64,000 bases of DNA, taken from contig JADNRY010000059.1 of the NCBI GenBank assembly GCA_015501585.1, positions 124,001-188,000 of the forward strand, read 5' to 3'. This DNA is from Rhodocollybia butyracea. Taxonomy: Eukaryota > Basidiomycota > Agaricomycetes > Agaricales > Omphalotaceae. Of this stretch, positions 22,891-32,487 are shown piece after piece; within the stretch, counting starts at the first letter, position 1, and every line of letters begins with the position of its first letter. The notes under the pieces were generated by a model. The model was not told where the DNA came from and searched no databases. It was given only the letters and a program-made list of their open reading frames with translations. The position numbers and the translations under genes were made by a program.

Positions 22891-23949
22891 ATGACTTCTC
22901 GCTCCAACTCGCACGTATCCGACAACTCCGACGAGGAATTCAGGAAGGCCGAGGAAGCAGCAGCGGAAGCAAAAGCTTTACTCGAGAGGAAGGCGGCCGA
23001 ACGCGTGGCGAAAAAGGAGAAGAAGGGACAGGAGGAGGCCGCAGCAGCGGAGGCCGAGCGGCTCCGTTTATTCGTCAAAGAGCAGCAGAGGGAGGCGGAA
23101 AGGGCAGCGGCCGAGCTGGCAGCGAGGGAAGCCAGCGAAAAGGCTGAGCGAGAGAGGAAAGCCAAGGAGAAGCGGGCGGCTGAGACTCTCCGGGCATACG
23201 AAATTGCCAAGTCAAAGGCAGCGTCGGCCGATGAAAAGGCGACCAAGGAGAGAGAGAAAAGGATGGCGGCTGCCTTGCAGCGTCAGCAGGAAGCGCAGAA
23301 GGAGAATGTCGCGGGGCCGAGTACCCCAAGTGGGTTAAAGAGGAAGAGAGCGGCGCCGAAGTCGGCCACGAGGGTGAGTCCGTTTGGGACTTGAGAAAGT
23401 TTTTTCTTTTCTAACCCATTGTAGGTCCCCGACTCAGGTCCCGAGGATGATCCTCCATCCCCCGACAATGGCGACAATGACAATGACGACGGCGACGACA
23501 AACCGGAGCCGAAGAAGCCGAAGAAGAGCGGGAAGAAGTGCATTCGGTGTGAGGCAAAGGAGTTGGGTTGTACTCGGCGAGGCGGGAAGACCGAGGCCTG
23601 CTCCAAGTGCAACACTTCAAAGGTGAAGTGTTCGCTCGTCGGCCGGGAAAGCCGAAGGAAGGTTGAAGAAGAAAGTGAGGGTTTATCGGCGGAGGTGGCG
23701 GGATTGCGAGCGGAGGTCGCTCGGCTCTCGAGCACGTTGGAGGAGCAGGTCGGAGGCCTGACGGCGGAACTGTTGGCCCTCCGACGTTTCTTAGTTGGTA
23801 CGCGCCGGGGTTTCCAAGAGGAGGGGAGGCCACTTCAGACTCCGTCGAGGCCAAAACCCAAGTCGAAGGGAAAAGGGAAGGAGAAGGAAAAAGGAGAGAA
23901 GGATACGGAGGAAGGCGGTGATGAAGATGGAGAGGGAGAGGAAGAGTAG
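22891..23949 (+). CDS. antisense accessory gene in the gypsy element: coiled-coil protein with Zn2Cys6 motif
   Basis: Two exons (22891-23373 and 23425-23949) close in frame around a standard 51-nt intron (GTGAGT .. CTAAC .. TGTAG), giving 335 aa. Residues about 10-150 are an Ala/Glu/Lys/Arg-rich coiled coil. An acidic stretch and a basic patch (KPEPKKPKKSGKK) lead into CIRCEAKELGC, nine residues, then CSKCNTSKVKC: the exact C-X2-C-X6-C-X9-C-X2-C-X6-C spacing of fungal Zn2Cys6 clusters. A second coiled coil and a Lys/Glu tail follow. It is transcribed opposite to gag-pol, between pol and the 3' LTR. DNA binding is a reasonable inference; the role is unknown. The intron can survive retrotransposition because its splice signals are absent from the genomic RNA strand. 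Confidence 0.75.
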
Positions 23950-24289
23950 GTAGAGAGCCGCGGCCTGCGTAATAATTTTTTGGACTTCATAGTTTTTTTG
24001 GATTTTTTGTTTTATCGTATGGAAAGTTGTTGGCCCGTAAGGGCATAAAAGTAATTGTATATAATATAGAAAAGCTTTGTTTTAAAAACTTGAGTGAAAT
24101 GTAAGGATTAAAGTGAGTTTAAATGCGGCCGAAGCCGGAATCAGAAAAGTCGGAATGACTTTGAAAAGAAAATGATAAGGAAAAGGGTGATTGCTCAATT
24201 TGCTATCACGGCAATCGAACCCCTCCGACGTCCATTGTTGGACGCTTGGAAAAGTGATGTAAAAATCAAAATATAAGTACGCACAAGGA
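23950..24289. other. non-coding spacer between antisense gene and pol
   Basis: About 340 bp where the antisense gene and pol converge. It holds T-rich runs suited to plus-strand 3' end formation and two small hairpins near 24185-24245. No other gene seen. Confidence 0.45.
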
Positions 24290-27200
24290 CTAAGTAGGTC
24301 CGGGTTTGCTCGGATACCGAAGATGGAATGCTGGAACTAGTTCATCGGCATGTAGCTCGTTGGCCGCAATCCAAGCGAACTCGTCATCGGTTCCTTCGTA
24401 ACCAGCCCATCGGATGTAGTATCGTAGAGGACAACATTTGTATCTTCGGTCAATCTTCGAGTCGAGGATTTCCGCCACATTGTATTCTTCTTCACCATCA
24501 ACTTCAATTGGTGGGGGAGGTGGCTGAATCCGATTTGGGATCGAGTTCGGAATCGAAGGCTCAAGTTGTGATACATGGAACACCGGATGGATTCGGCGAA
24601 GGTAGTCCGGAAGTTGGAGCTTATAGGAAAGGGAGCCGGAGCGCTCAAGGACCTTGAAAGGACCAAGATACTTTTTGGCGAACTTCTCAGTCGGCCGAGT
24701 AGTTTGGATGTGTTTTGCCAGGACAAAGACCTCGGATCCGATCGGAAATTCAGGATGAGGAATGCGTTTTTGATCGGCTTGTTCCTTGTAGCGTTTTTGT
24801 GCATTAAGTATCTCATCTCGGAGGAAGGAATGAAGCTCATCTAGATTGACCACAAAATCTTGTGCAAGATCGGACCGAATGTTGATCTCGGGACGAACGG
24901 TGATGTTGGGATGATAGCCCTTGTTAGCAAAGAAGGGAGAGATGCCGGTCGAGGCGTTCGGAGCGTTATTGTAAGCGAACTCGGCAATAGCCAAGAGTTT
25001 AGCCCAATTGTCCTGCTGATAGGAACAGTAGATCCGAATGTATTGCTCCAGAGTCTGATTGACTCGTTCCGTCTGTCCATCGGCCTCCGGATGATAACCC
25101 GAAGTATAGTGGAGTGTCATAGAGAGAGCTTCTCCAAGAGCTCGAAAAATGCAGACACGAATTCGGAACCTCGGTCCGATGTAACGTGCGAGGGAACTCC
25201 GTGCTTAGAGAAAACATGCAAGACGAACAACTCGGCAAGTTGCTCGGAGGTGATAGTGTCGTAAGTAGGAATAAAAATGGCTTGCTTCGAAGCGCGATCC
25301 ACAATAACCAAGATGGCGGTATAGCCATCGGAGTCTGGAAGTTGTTCAATGAAATCCATAGAAATTGAATCCCAAGGTCGAGTCGGAACCGGAAGAGGTT
25401 TGAGTAGTCCATACGGCCGATGTCAGCGAGACTTGTTTCGACCGCATACAGTGCAAGAAGAGACATAGTCCCTAACAAAGGTCCGAATCTTAGGCCAAGT
25501 GTATTGGCGTCGGATAGCCTCTAGGGTCCGATTTTGACCGAAATGACCAGAGAGAGGATGATCGTGAAAGTATCGTAACACCTGAAGTCGCAGATCGGAA
25601 TTGTCGGGCACAAATATCCGATCGTCTAATCGTAATAGACCATCAGAAGCCTAGTTTCCATCGGGAGGCAGTCGGAGCTTTTGCAAGCTCAAGACCTTGT
25701 ACTGACTGAGGATCGAGCAAAAGGGAAGACCGAATGGACTGGTGAAGTGAGTTGATGTCCATAACTACGGAAGCTCGGAGAGCCGGTCCTTCAAGGAAGG
25801 TAGCTCGGAGCGACGCGGTCAATTGCTCATTAGTAAAGATAGGTCTGAAGTTGTGTGGATTAACTTGCGCGTAGCCGTTATCCCCCTCTTTTGGGTAGAC
25901 GTCCCAATGTCTAGTGATGGAGTCCGGTTTCTCACCGAGCTTTCCGGGTCGGAACCGAATGATCATGTTGAAAGTGTGAAGGTATTCGGACCACCGAACC
26001 TGTCGCCGAGTTAGTACTTTAGTAGTAGAGAAATACTCGAGGTTCTTGTGATCAGTAACAACATCGATTGGGTCTCCCGAACCCTCGAGGTAGTGCCGCC
26101 AGGCTTTAAAAGCCTCGAAAATGGCTAAGAGCTCCTTGTCGTGAGTATCGTAGTTGAGCTCGGCGGCTTGGAAGGTCCGAGAGAGGAAAGCGATTGGATG
26201 GATTTCTCCATCTGAGAGTCGGATCGAGAGGATAGCCGCTAAGGCGTAGTCGGAAGCGTCGGTTTCCACGATAAGTGGACAATTTGGTTCCCAATGCGTG
26301 AGAATGGGTGCATGTGTGAAGGCATACTTGAGTTTTTCGAAGGAATCCTGACATGCCGACGACCAGAGCCATGCCACACCCTTCCGGGTAAGACGAGTCA
26401 TCGGTACGACGATGTCGCTATAATTATAAATAAAACGTCGGTAGAAATTAGCGAAACCGAGAAAAGATTGGATGTCTTTGACTTTACGAGGAACCGGCCA
26501 GTCAACAATAGCTTTAACCTTATCTTCGGCCATGGTCAATCCTGCCGGAGAGAGAATGTAACCGAGATATTCGACCGTATCGACCGACCAGAAGCACTTC
26601 GCAGGATTGAGAAAAAGGCCGTTTGTACGGAGCCGCCGAAGGACTTCGCGGACGTGTTCCAAGTGCTGTTCTGGATTGTCGGAATAGATGAGGATGTCGT
26701 CCAGGTAAACTATGACGCAGACGTCGAGCATGTCCGAGAATATGTTGTTGATGAACCTTTGAAAAGCCGCGGGAGCGTTAGTCAAACCGAAGGGCATAAC
26801 TAACCATTCGTAGGAACCCCATCGGGTCCGAAAAGTGGTTTTCCATTCGTCGCCATCGGCAATTCGGACGAGATGATAGGCGTGGGCCAGGTCGAGTTTG
26901 GTGTATATTTTAGCTTTTTTCGGAGCATCCAAAAAATCCGAGATTAGAGGCAGCGGGTAGCGATCCTTCTTGGTAATCTTGTTCAATCCTCGGAAGTCCA
27001 CACAAAGCCGAAGTTTACCATCCTTCTTCGGTACGAAGAGGACCGGAGCACCATGCGGAGAGGAAGAGGGTCGAATGACACCGGTAGCGAGTTGCTTATC
27101 CAAGAAATCGCGAAGAGCCTGCTGCTCTGTTGGAGAGAGAGGGTAAAGGCGACCGAGCGGGGGCTCAGCACCTTCCACCAGATCAATTTTGAGATCAAAA

Positions 27201-28142
27201 GAACGATGTTCAGGAAGAACCTCGGACGCGACTTCATCGAAAACATCGGCAAAGTCAAGGTAGTCTGCAGGGATCGGAAGTGCCTCGGAAGAGGCACTCC
27301 TGGCCGAAGGACCAGATGCTGCATAGTGTGCCGATACTTCGGGGTCAATGACCCGGAGAAGCGTCGGTTCCCTACCTGAATCTTGACAAGCCTTATGGAA
27401 GGCGGCGGCGCCGACTAGTGCGATATCAACTTCAGGAGTCTCTAAACGCGAAGCCATTTGCGCAACCGAAGGGTAGGAATAGATTGGTTCGAAAGGAAAC
27501 CTGTCTGATAGAGGACGAGGTTGGCGAGAGCGAGTTTGAGTCGGCGGCAAAGGTGCCGGCCGAATCGGAATAGTAGGTGGTTTCGTGGAGGAAACCGGTG
27601 CTTTCGGTCCTAACGCGGATCCGAAAAGCAAAGATGTCTGAGCGGAAACAGGGTGCTCGGTGTTACGGAAAGTAATGGTTCTGGTGACCCAGTCAATCAA
27701 CGGATTGTAGCGGGACAAGAAACTGTATCCTAAAACAGCTTTACAAGATGAGTCCAAAGAAGTGACATAAAATGCCAGAGGTAGCAGCTCGCCGGACGGA
27801 AACCGAACTTCCAAAGTCGCAACTTCGGAAATTGGTTTTGGAGAAAGAGAACCATCGAAGAGTCGGAGATTGATCGGCGGAATCGAAGAGGTTGGAATAG
27901 AGTTTAAATTGACATAACGGGAATCAAGGAAACAATCGGTAGAACCGGAGTCTACGAGAGTAATAAACTTTAAAAGAGCGGAAGATTCATCGGAATCTTC
28001 GGAAGAGGGAATTCAGTAGATAAAGAAATTGTAAGTGATCGTTCATAATCGGAAAGAGCGGACGCGTTGAGATAGACTTCCCCAGAGGCACGAACCTGAT
28101 CAACGCAGCTCCCGTTTCGTACCGGGGTCCGGGAGCTGCGGA
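24290..28142 (-). pseudogene. pol: gypsy pol: protease, RT, RNase H, integrase, chromodomain (disrupted)
   Basis: Minus strand. Aspartic protease (VDSGSTDCFLD near 27950) is followed by an uninterrupted 723-codon block (25643-27814) with RT (FCV-type region LRLCVDFRGLNKITKKDRYP, catalytic YLDDILIYSD) and RNase H (ETDASDYALAAILS, VTDHKNLEYF). Integrase follows: zinc HHCC (HDHPLSGHF .. CTVCGRNK), then the DDE core (MDFIEQLPDSDG, TSDRGSEF), then a C-terminal chromodomain (YNVAEILDSK .. YYIRWAGYEGTDDE). Breaks seen: a frameshift near 28000-28015 between the gag-proximal part and protease, a frameshift with in-frame stop near 25644-25705, a TGA at 25423-25425 in a CpG context, and a frameshift near 25143-25148. 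So this copy is dead for pol. Confidence 0.88.
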
Positions 28143-28152
28143 CTATTTTTCC
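28105..28152 (-). promoter_or_regulatory. putative -1 ribosomal frameshift signal at gag/pol boundary
   Basis: On the minus strand gag ends ..GGAAAAATAG (28152-28143). Three bases later a perfect 10-bp GC-rich stem starts (GCAGCTCCCG at 28139-28130 pairs with CGGGAGCTGC at 28114-28105, loop 15 nt). The pol frame is exactly -1 relative to gag and is open across this point. The slip site is not a textbook X XXY YYZ heptamer, but the A-site AAA can re-pair. Spacing to the stem (about 6 nt) is as expected. Confidence 0.55.
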
Positions 28153-29924
28153 GAACCGGTATCGGTCGGATTAGTCGCAGATTCCTCGGTCAAAGTGGCC
28201 CGGGCACGAGAATCCCCTGACCTCTTCTTATCACAATTCTCTGCTTTATGCTTTCCACCACAAATCATGCACAGGCCTCCCTTCTTTCGGCGTTCCACTT
28301 CGGAAGGCTTAAGTCGTCCGTCGGCGCCGAGAAGGTTGGCGTAAGGTTTCGGTGCAGAGCTGACCGAAGATCCAGACTTGTTGAAACCGGAACCTGAAGG
28401 GCCCAATTTGTTGTTGTTGTTCCAAGGCTTTTTCGGTTGCTGTCCGGAGCCTTGGGAAAAGTTGTTTGGTTTGTTAAAACCGGAATTCTGCGAAGGATTA
28501 TTTTGAGAGGAAGAGTTCGGAGAACCCTTTTTTGTCGGAGAGGAAGTTTTACCGCCGGAGCCACCTCCGGAAGACCTTGCGACCTCTCTTTTACGTTCCT
28601 CTTCGCGCCGCCAGTGCCGATTATCAATCTCAAGCACTTTGGCGCGGTATGCCGAAAGCGTTGCCGGTGTTGGACCATGAACCATCTCATCCTTGATCCT
28701 AGTCGCCAAACCACGCTGATAAGCCCACTTAAGGGCGATGTCGTCCCATCCTGTCATTGCCGCCAAGGTATTGAATCGGGTGTTATACTTCCGAACCTGT
28801 TCATTCTCCTTCATCCGAATATTACTGAGTTTGTCCTCGGCTTCACCCTGGGCGTCGAAAAGACCGAAATGGTCTTGAAGTTCCTTCACGAGTGCCGAAA
28901 AGGAGTTCATCCATGCCAGGGGGTTTATCGGGTTCGGATCCAGGATGTCCGGTACGAACCATTCCCGAGCGGATCCGCTAAGGAAGGAAAGAGCATACAT
29001 GACCTTTTTCTGGTCAGTGAAGTATGATGGGCGGTCAATAAAGACTAAGGAAAGGGAAACGAGAAACTCCTTGAGTTTCCGAGGTTCAGAGCCGTCAAAA
29101 ACATCGGGCTCCTTGACTTTGGCTTTGCCTTCCGATGGTTCGGTTGACTTGCCACCAAGGAGGGTTAACGCATTTGCGATGGAATCGATAGATCCTCCGA
29201 ATTTGTCCATTAGTTCCAATACTGCACCGGCATCAGGCTGGCCGCGAGCATCGAGAAATCTACCTCCGCGGCGGGGACCGCCGGGGGGATCACCACCACC
29301 ACCATTACCTGGGGGAGGGGGCGGAGGAGGACCACCACCACCACCACCACCATTACCTGGGTCGTCCGGAGATCCAGGGGGTCCAGGAGGATCAGGGGCA
29401 GCATCCCCATCATCACCATCAGGGTTGTTAGGAGGGTCATCGGGAGGATTGTCGGGAGGATTATCGTCCGGATTTTCACCTTCATCTGCAAATTCTCCTT
29501 CTCCTGTGTCCTCTGGTTGTTCGACAATTGGAGGCCGGTCGTCACCCGTAGTGGTACGAGATTGGTTCGAGAAGAGAGCTCCTTGGAGCTGTTCGGCAAA
29601 GGAAGGGGAAGGTGCCGAAGCAATCCTTCCGCGACGAGGAGTAAGGACTAGTGCAGTACCACTAGCACTGGGAATTTCCTTAATGTCGTATTGGTCGACA
29701 TTGATGTTACCTAGAACTGCCTCAGTAGAGACAGAAGTGTTCGGAACAGCTGTTGCGGGTCCGAAGCCACCCGAGCCACGTCGGCGAGGGTTTCCGGCCG
29801 CAGAAATAGAATCATTGTAAGGCAAAAATGACTGAGCATTGGCCAGAAAGGGATTAGGAGTCTCGGTCGGCTGGATCCGAGTTTCAGAGACTGTCCGAAT
29901 TCTAGGAGGTTTTCTTGGAGGCAT
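28143..29924 (-). CDS. gag: gypsy gag protein with zinc knuckle
   Basis: An open 593-codon frame on the minus strand starting MPPRKPPRIRTVSETR. After a disordered Pro/Gly/Asp-rich N-terminal third comes the retrotransposon gag helical domain (KEFLVSLSLVFIDRP, MYALSFLSGSAREWF, LSNIRMKENEQVRKYNTRFN). A Ser/Asn/Lys linker follows, then one CCHC zinc knuckle, CMICGGKHKAENC (C-X2-C-X4-H-X4-C). gag forms the particle that packages the element RNA. The frame ends in TAG at the start of the putative frameshift signal. It is the only intact main ORF of this copy. Confidence 0.9.
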   Translation of the reverse strand: MPPRKPPRIRTVSETRIQPTETPNPFLANAQSFLPYNDSISAAGNPRRRGSGGFGPATAVPNTSVSTEAVLGNINVDQYDIKEIPSASGTALVLTPRRGRIASAPSPSFAEQLQGALFSNQSRTTTGDDRPPIVEQPEDTGEGEFADEGENPDDNPPDNPPDDPPNNPDGDDGDAAPDPPGPPGSPDDPGNGGGGGGGPPPPPPPGNGGGGDPPGGPRRGGRFLDARGQPDAGAVLELMDKFGGSIDSIANALTLLGGKSTEPSEGKAKVKEPDVFDGSEPRKLKEFLVSLSLVFIDRPSYFTDQKKVMYALSFLSGSAREWFVPDILDPNPINPLAWMNSFSALVKELQDHFGLFDAQGEAEDKLSNIRMKENEQVRKYNTRFNTLAAMTGWDDIALKWAYQRGLATRIKDEMVHGPTPATLSAYRAKVLEIDNRHWRREEERKREVARSSGGGSGGKTSSPTKKGSPNSSSQNNPSQNSGFNKPNNFSQGSGQQPKKPWNNNNKLGPSGSGFNKSGSSVSSAPKPYANLLGADGRLKPSEVERRKKGGLCMICGGKHKAENCDKKRSGDSRARATLTEESATNPTDTGSEK

Positions 29925-29986
29925 TTGTTTTTAAAAAAAAACAGTTTTGTCAGATACAGCATTAACGAGTACAAGTTTAAATATAC

Positions 29987-30626
29987 TGTTAAGATCGTGC
30001 AAGACCGAAGGGAACCGATCGGTATCCGAAAGGTATGTATTGACAAAGTAGGTCTCGGACCGATATCGGAGATCAAAGAAGAAGTGGGACGTGCGGTATA
30101 GCTATTAGCTAGACCCTCGTCACGCCGAATAGTCCCAAGATGAAGTTCAGGAGACAAAGATAGATTCGGCCGATGTAACGGCCAACGAGTAAGACGAGAG
30201 AAGGATAGACTAGGGCGGAACTTAGTCGGACAGAAGGTCTGGTTTATCCAAGTTGATATTTAAACTGAGGACTACTGTACAAGGTTGTACTACTTATATA
30301 CTAAGAGTCCGGGGCTTCCGGATCGGTAGAAGACAATAGTCGGAAACATATACGGAAGACCGAAGTAAGTAATACAATCATAAGACAATAATACTCAATA
30401 GATCGGAAAGGGAATATAATCGAAAGATAATAAGAACCAATTAGAAAGTAATCCGAAAGGTCCGATGGCGGTATGTCATCGGACGAAGATAACAGATAAG
30501 ATAGGAAGATAACGAAAAGAGATAAGATGACGGAAATAGACGGGATGGAATCGGAATGATGCTGGGATGATAGTAGAGGTGATCCGGTGATGATCCGAGG
30601 GATGCCGATGCGGCATGGTCGTAACA
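29987..30626 (-). repeat. 5' LTR of the gypsy element
   Basis: 640 bp, TGTTA..TAACA, about 97-98 % identical to 22011-22650 by eye. The element's promoter should lie here. The bases just after it on the minus strand do not show an obvious tRNA primer site ending TGG. Confidence 0.9.
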
Positions 30627-30631
30627 GATAG
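30627..30631. repeat. target-site duplication GATAG (right)
   Basis: Identical to 22006-22010, directly outside the 5' LTR. Confidence 0.9.
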
Positions 30632-31229
30632 TCTGAGTGAATCATATTAGACTATGACATACAAAGTAACTACATATACATCAAACTAACTTAACTACTG
30701 ATTACATATAAATTACACCTGTACAAAGGCAATACAAGGGCGCAGTTATGAGCACTAGATACAATAGTCATGGGAAAATTGAGAAGGCCAGCTAAAAAGA
30801 ATTGGTCAATTAACCAGCTCAAAAGAAAAAGGCAAGATAGCTCACTTTTGGAATGCACAGAAATTAATGAAAACAATGGCATGCGGCATACCGGCACACA
30901 ACAACGTCAACAGGCGGCCAACAAGAGCTAATCAAAAAAAATAGTTCAATAAATTATTCATTGAAGGAAAGGTAGGACAGCTCACCTTGGGAATGACCCA
31001 GCCCAACGAATCCATTCTTAAGTCTATACAGTCCAAAGTGGGTTGAGGAGTTGTTGAATAATACATCTTGAAAACAGACAACCTGCAGATGATGGTAAAG
31101 AGGAAGAGAATGAAAGAGCAAACGAAAGAGCGATGGAATTTTTTTTTCAACTTTATCATAGACTCGAACCAGTCCCTGCTGTAGAGTTGTGATGTGAAAT
31201 CACACCCTCGGCAGAGGGACTGGAACTTA
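30632..31229. other. spacer, right flank of the gypsy insertion
   Basis: About 600 bp, AT-rich. Two similar short blocks followed by GCTCAC occur near 30840 and 30980, hinting at duplicated splice-like segments of a decayed gene. Nothing firm can be annotated. Confidence 0.35.
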
Positions 31230-31982
31230 ATCCGGCTGTTTTAGCGGGTCGGATTTAAATCACGTGCTTCTTTGGACTTAGCCATTATTCTCGATTCATA
31301 GTGTTTCCAAACTCATCGTACAGCCCTATAAAGTAGCTAGAAATATTCGTTGACTTTCGATGAATAACGAGCTGATTTTTTTCCCCTGGAATTCGTGTTG
31401 GTTCATCCAGGAGCAGCATGTCGATCATTTCCAGCACTTGTCTTACACTTCCGTCTCATGCCTCCCAAATACCCCAAGGACTTGACAAAAGGCATCTGAC
31501 GAAGGCTGAAAGGCTCTCATGCAAGATTCTTGGTCCTCCAGAGCTGAGGGAACAGCAGAAACTTACTGGAAAGAACATACTATAAGGTAAAACCACTGCT
31601 TATCTTACCAAAACTGCTGTATCAACTGTCCTTTATGAGAATGTCCTCAAAATAGGACATTTCGAGGGCACTGTATTGAGCTTGTTGTTGCTTAAGCTCA
31701 TTGTGCTAGTGAATGGCCCGTTTGCGCGTAACTCGGCAAGTTTCCTGCCGTAACTCCTAACCCTAATTCTAGCTTACTCTCCGATAAAGATCATCGAATA
31801 TCTCAAGAACGAGTTCAAGTAAAAAAAATCAATAACAAACTTGTTTTTCGCACTTTTAACGCGCAACTTTCTATCTATTTACATTTTCCCTAAATGCATG
31901 TTGGAAACCCTCTAATTTTTCGGATTTTTTCAAAGTCAAAAGAAGCACATGACTTAAATCCGACCCGCTAAAACAGCCGGAT
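31230..31982. mobile_element. mariner-like MITE with ~50-bp terminal inverted repeats
   Basis: The ends ATCCGGCTGTTTTAGCGGGT.. (31230) and ..ACCCGCTAAAACAGCCGGAT (31982) are inverted copies that continue for about 50 bp (through CACGTGCTTCTTT / AAAGAAGCACATG with few mismatches). TA flanks both sides (31228-31229 and 31983-31984). At 753 bp with no open transposase it is a non-autonomous element; TA duplication and end sequence suggest the Tc1/mariner superfamily. Confidence 0.75.
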
Positions 31983-32164
31983 TAAAAACCAGTCGTTTCA
32001 CCGACACGGCTGATCGTCAGTCATCAAAGTGTCAACAAGAAACTACTGGCTCGAGTCTAACTTTATCATGTCACATGTTCACCGCTTGATAAAAATGTTT
32101 GCAAGTGCCAACTTGCTCGAAGTATGGTTGCATGTTCAGTTGACTTGAGTTTGCGCAAACTCGA

Positions 32165-32487
32165 TTCCCACCGATAGATTCGGGGTTGAATTGAAAAAAC
32201 ATTTAGCCAGCTGTACACAGACCAAACACAGACAGGCACGGATTAGCACCAGATCAGCCCAGTGCGGCTTTTCACTGGCGAGCGCCAAAGTCATATTATT
32301 GCTGCGTACTTGAGTCGCAAACTCAAAATTAGAGACCGTTCTGCATGAATTTCTGACCAATAGATTTGAGATTGAATTGAAAAAAAAATTGCCAGCTATA
32401 CACAGTTGATACACGGACAGACACAGACCTACTCAGATATACGCCAAATGCCCAGATCAGCCCAGTGTGGGTTTTGACTGGGGTTCA
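32165..32487. repeat. tandem duplication, two diverged ~190-bp units
   Basis: Units starting near 32165 and 32352 share the order: AATAGATTtgGgGTTGAATTG-like start, GCCAGCTgTACACAG, GACAGaCAC, then GATCAGCCCAGTG and a hairpin-forming end. The copia LTR at 32488 follows directly. No coding capacity. Lower-case letters mark differing bases. Confidence 0.55.

Larger units (their letters stand above)
22011..30626 (-). mobile_element. Ty3/gypsy LTR retrotransposon (chromovirus type), full length but disabled
   Basis: Two 640-bp LTRs (22011-22650 and 29987-30626) begin TGTTA and end TAACA. Both sides carry the target duplication GATAG (22006-22010, 30627-30631). On the minus strand the order is 5' LTR, gag, protease, reverse transcriptase, RNase H, integrase with chromodomain, an opposite-strand gene, polypurine tract, 3' LTR. 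The two LTRs differ at about 15 sites by eye, nearly all CpG transitions. gag is open; pol has frameshifts and stop codons, so the copy cannot encode its own full pol protein. Confidence 0.92.

Noticed and set aside
22465..22914. 149-codon minus-strand ORF reaching into the LTR
   Set aside because: Mostly LTR sequence with a near copy at 30301-30645; no protein family features.
24185..24250. tRNA-like GGTTCGATT motif on the minus strand
   Set aside because: No matching acceptor stem or A box; only small local hairpins.
28945..29820. 291-codon plus-strand Gly/Pro/Ser-rich ORF
   Set aside because: Antisense shadow of the low-complexity part of gag; no ATG context, intron or family motif.
31160..31225. 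tRNA-like GGTTCGAGTC on the minus strand
   Set aside because: The 5' half does not fold into D and anticodon arms and the ends do not pair.
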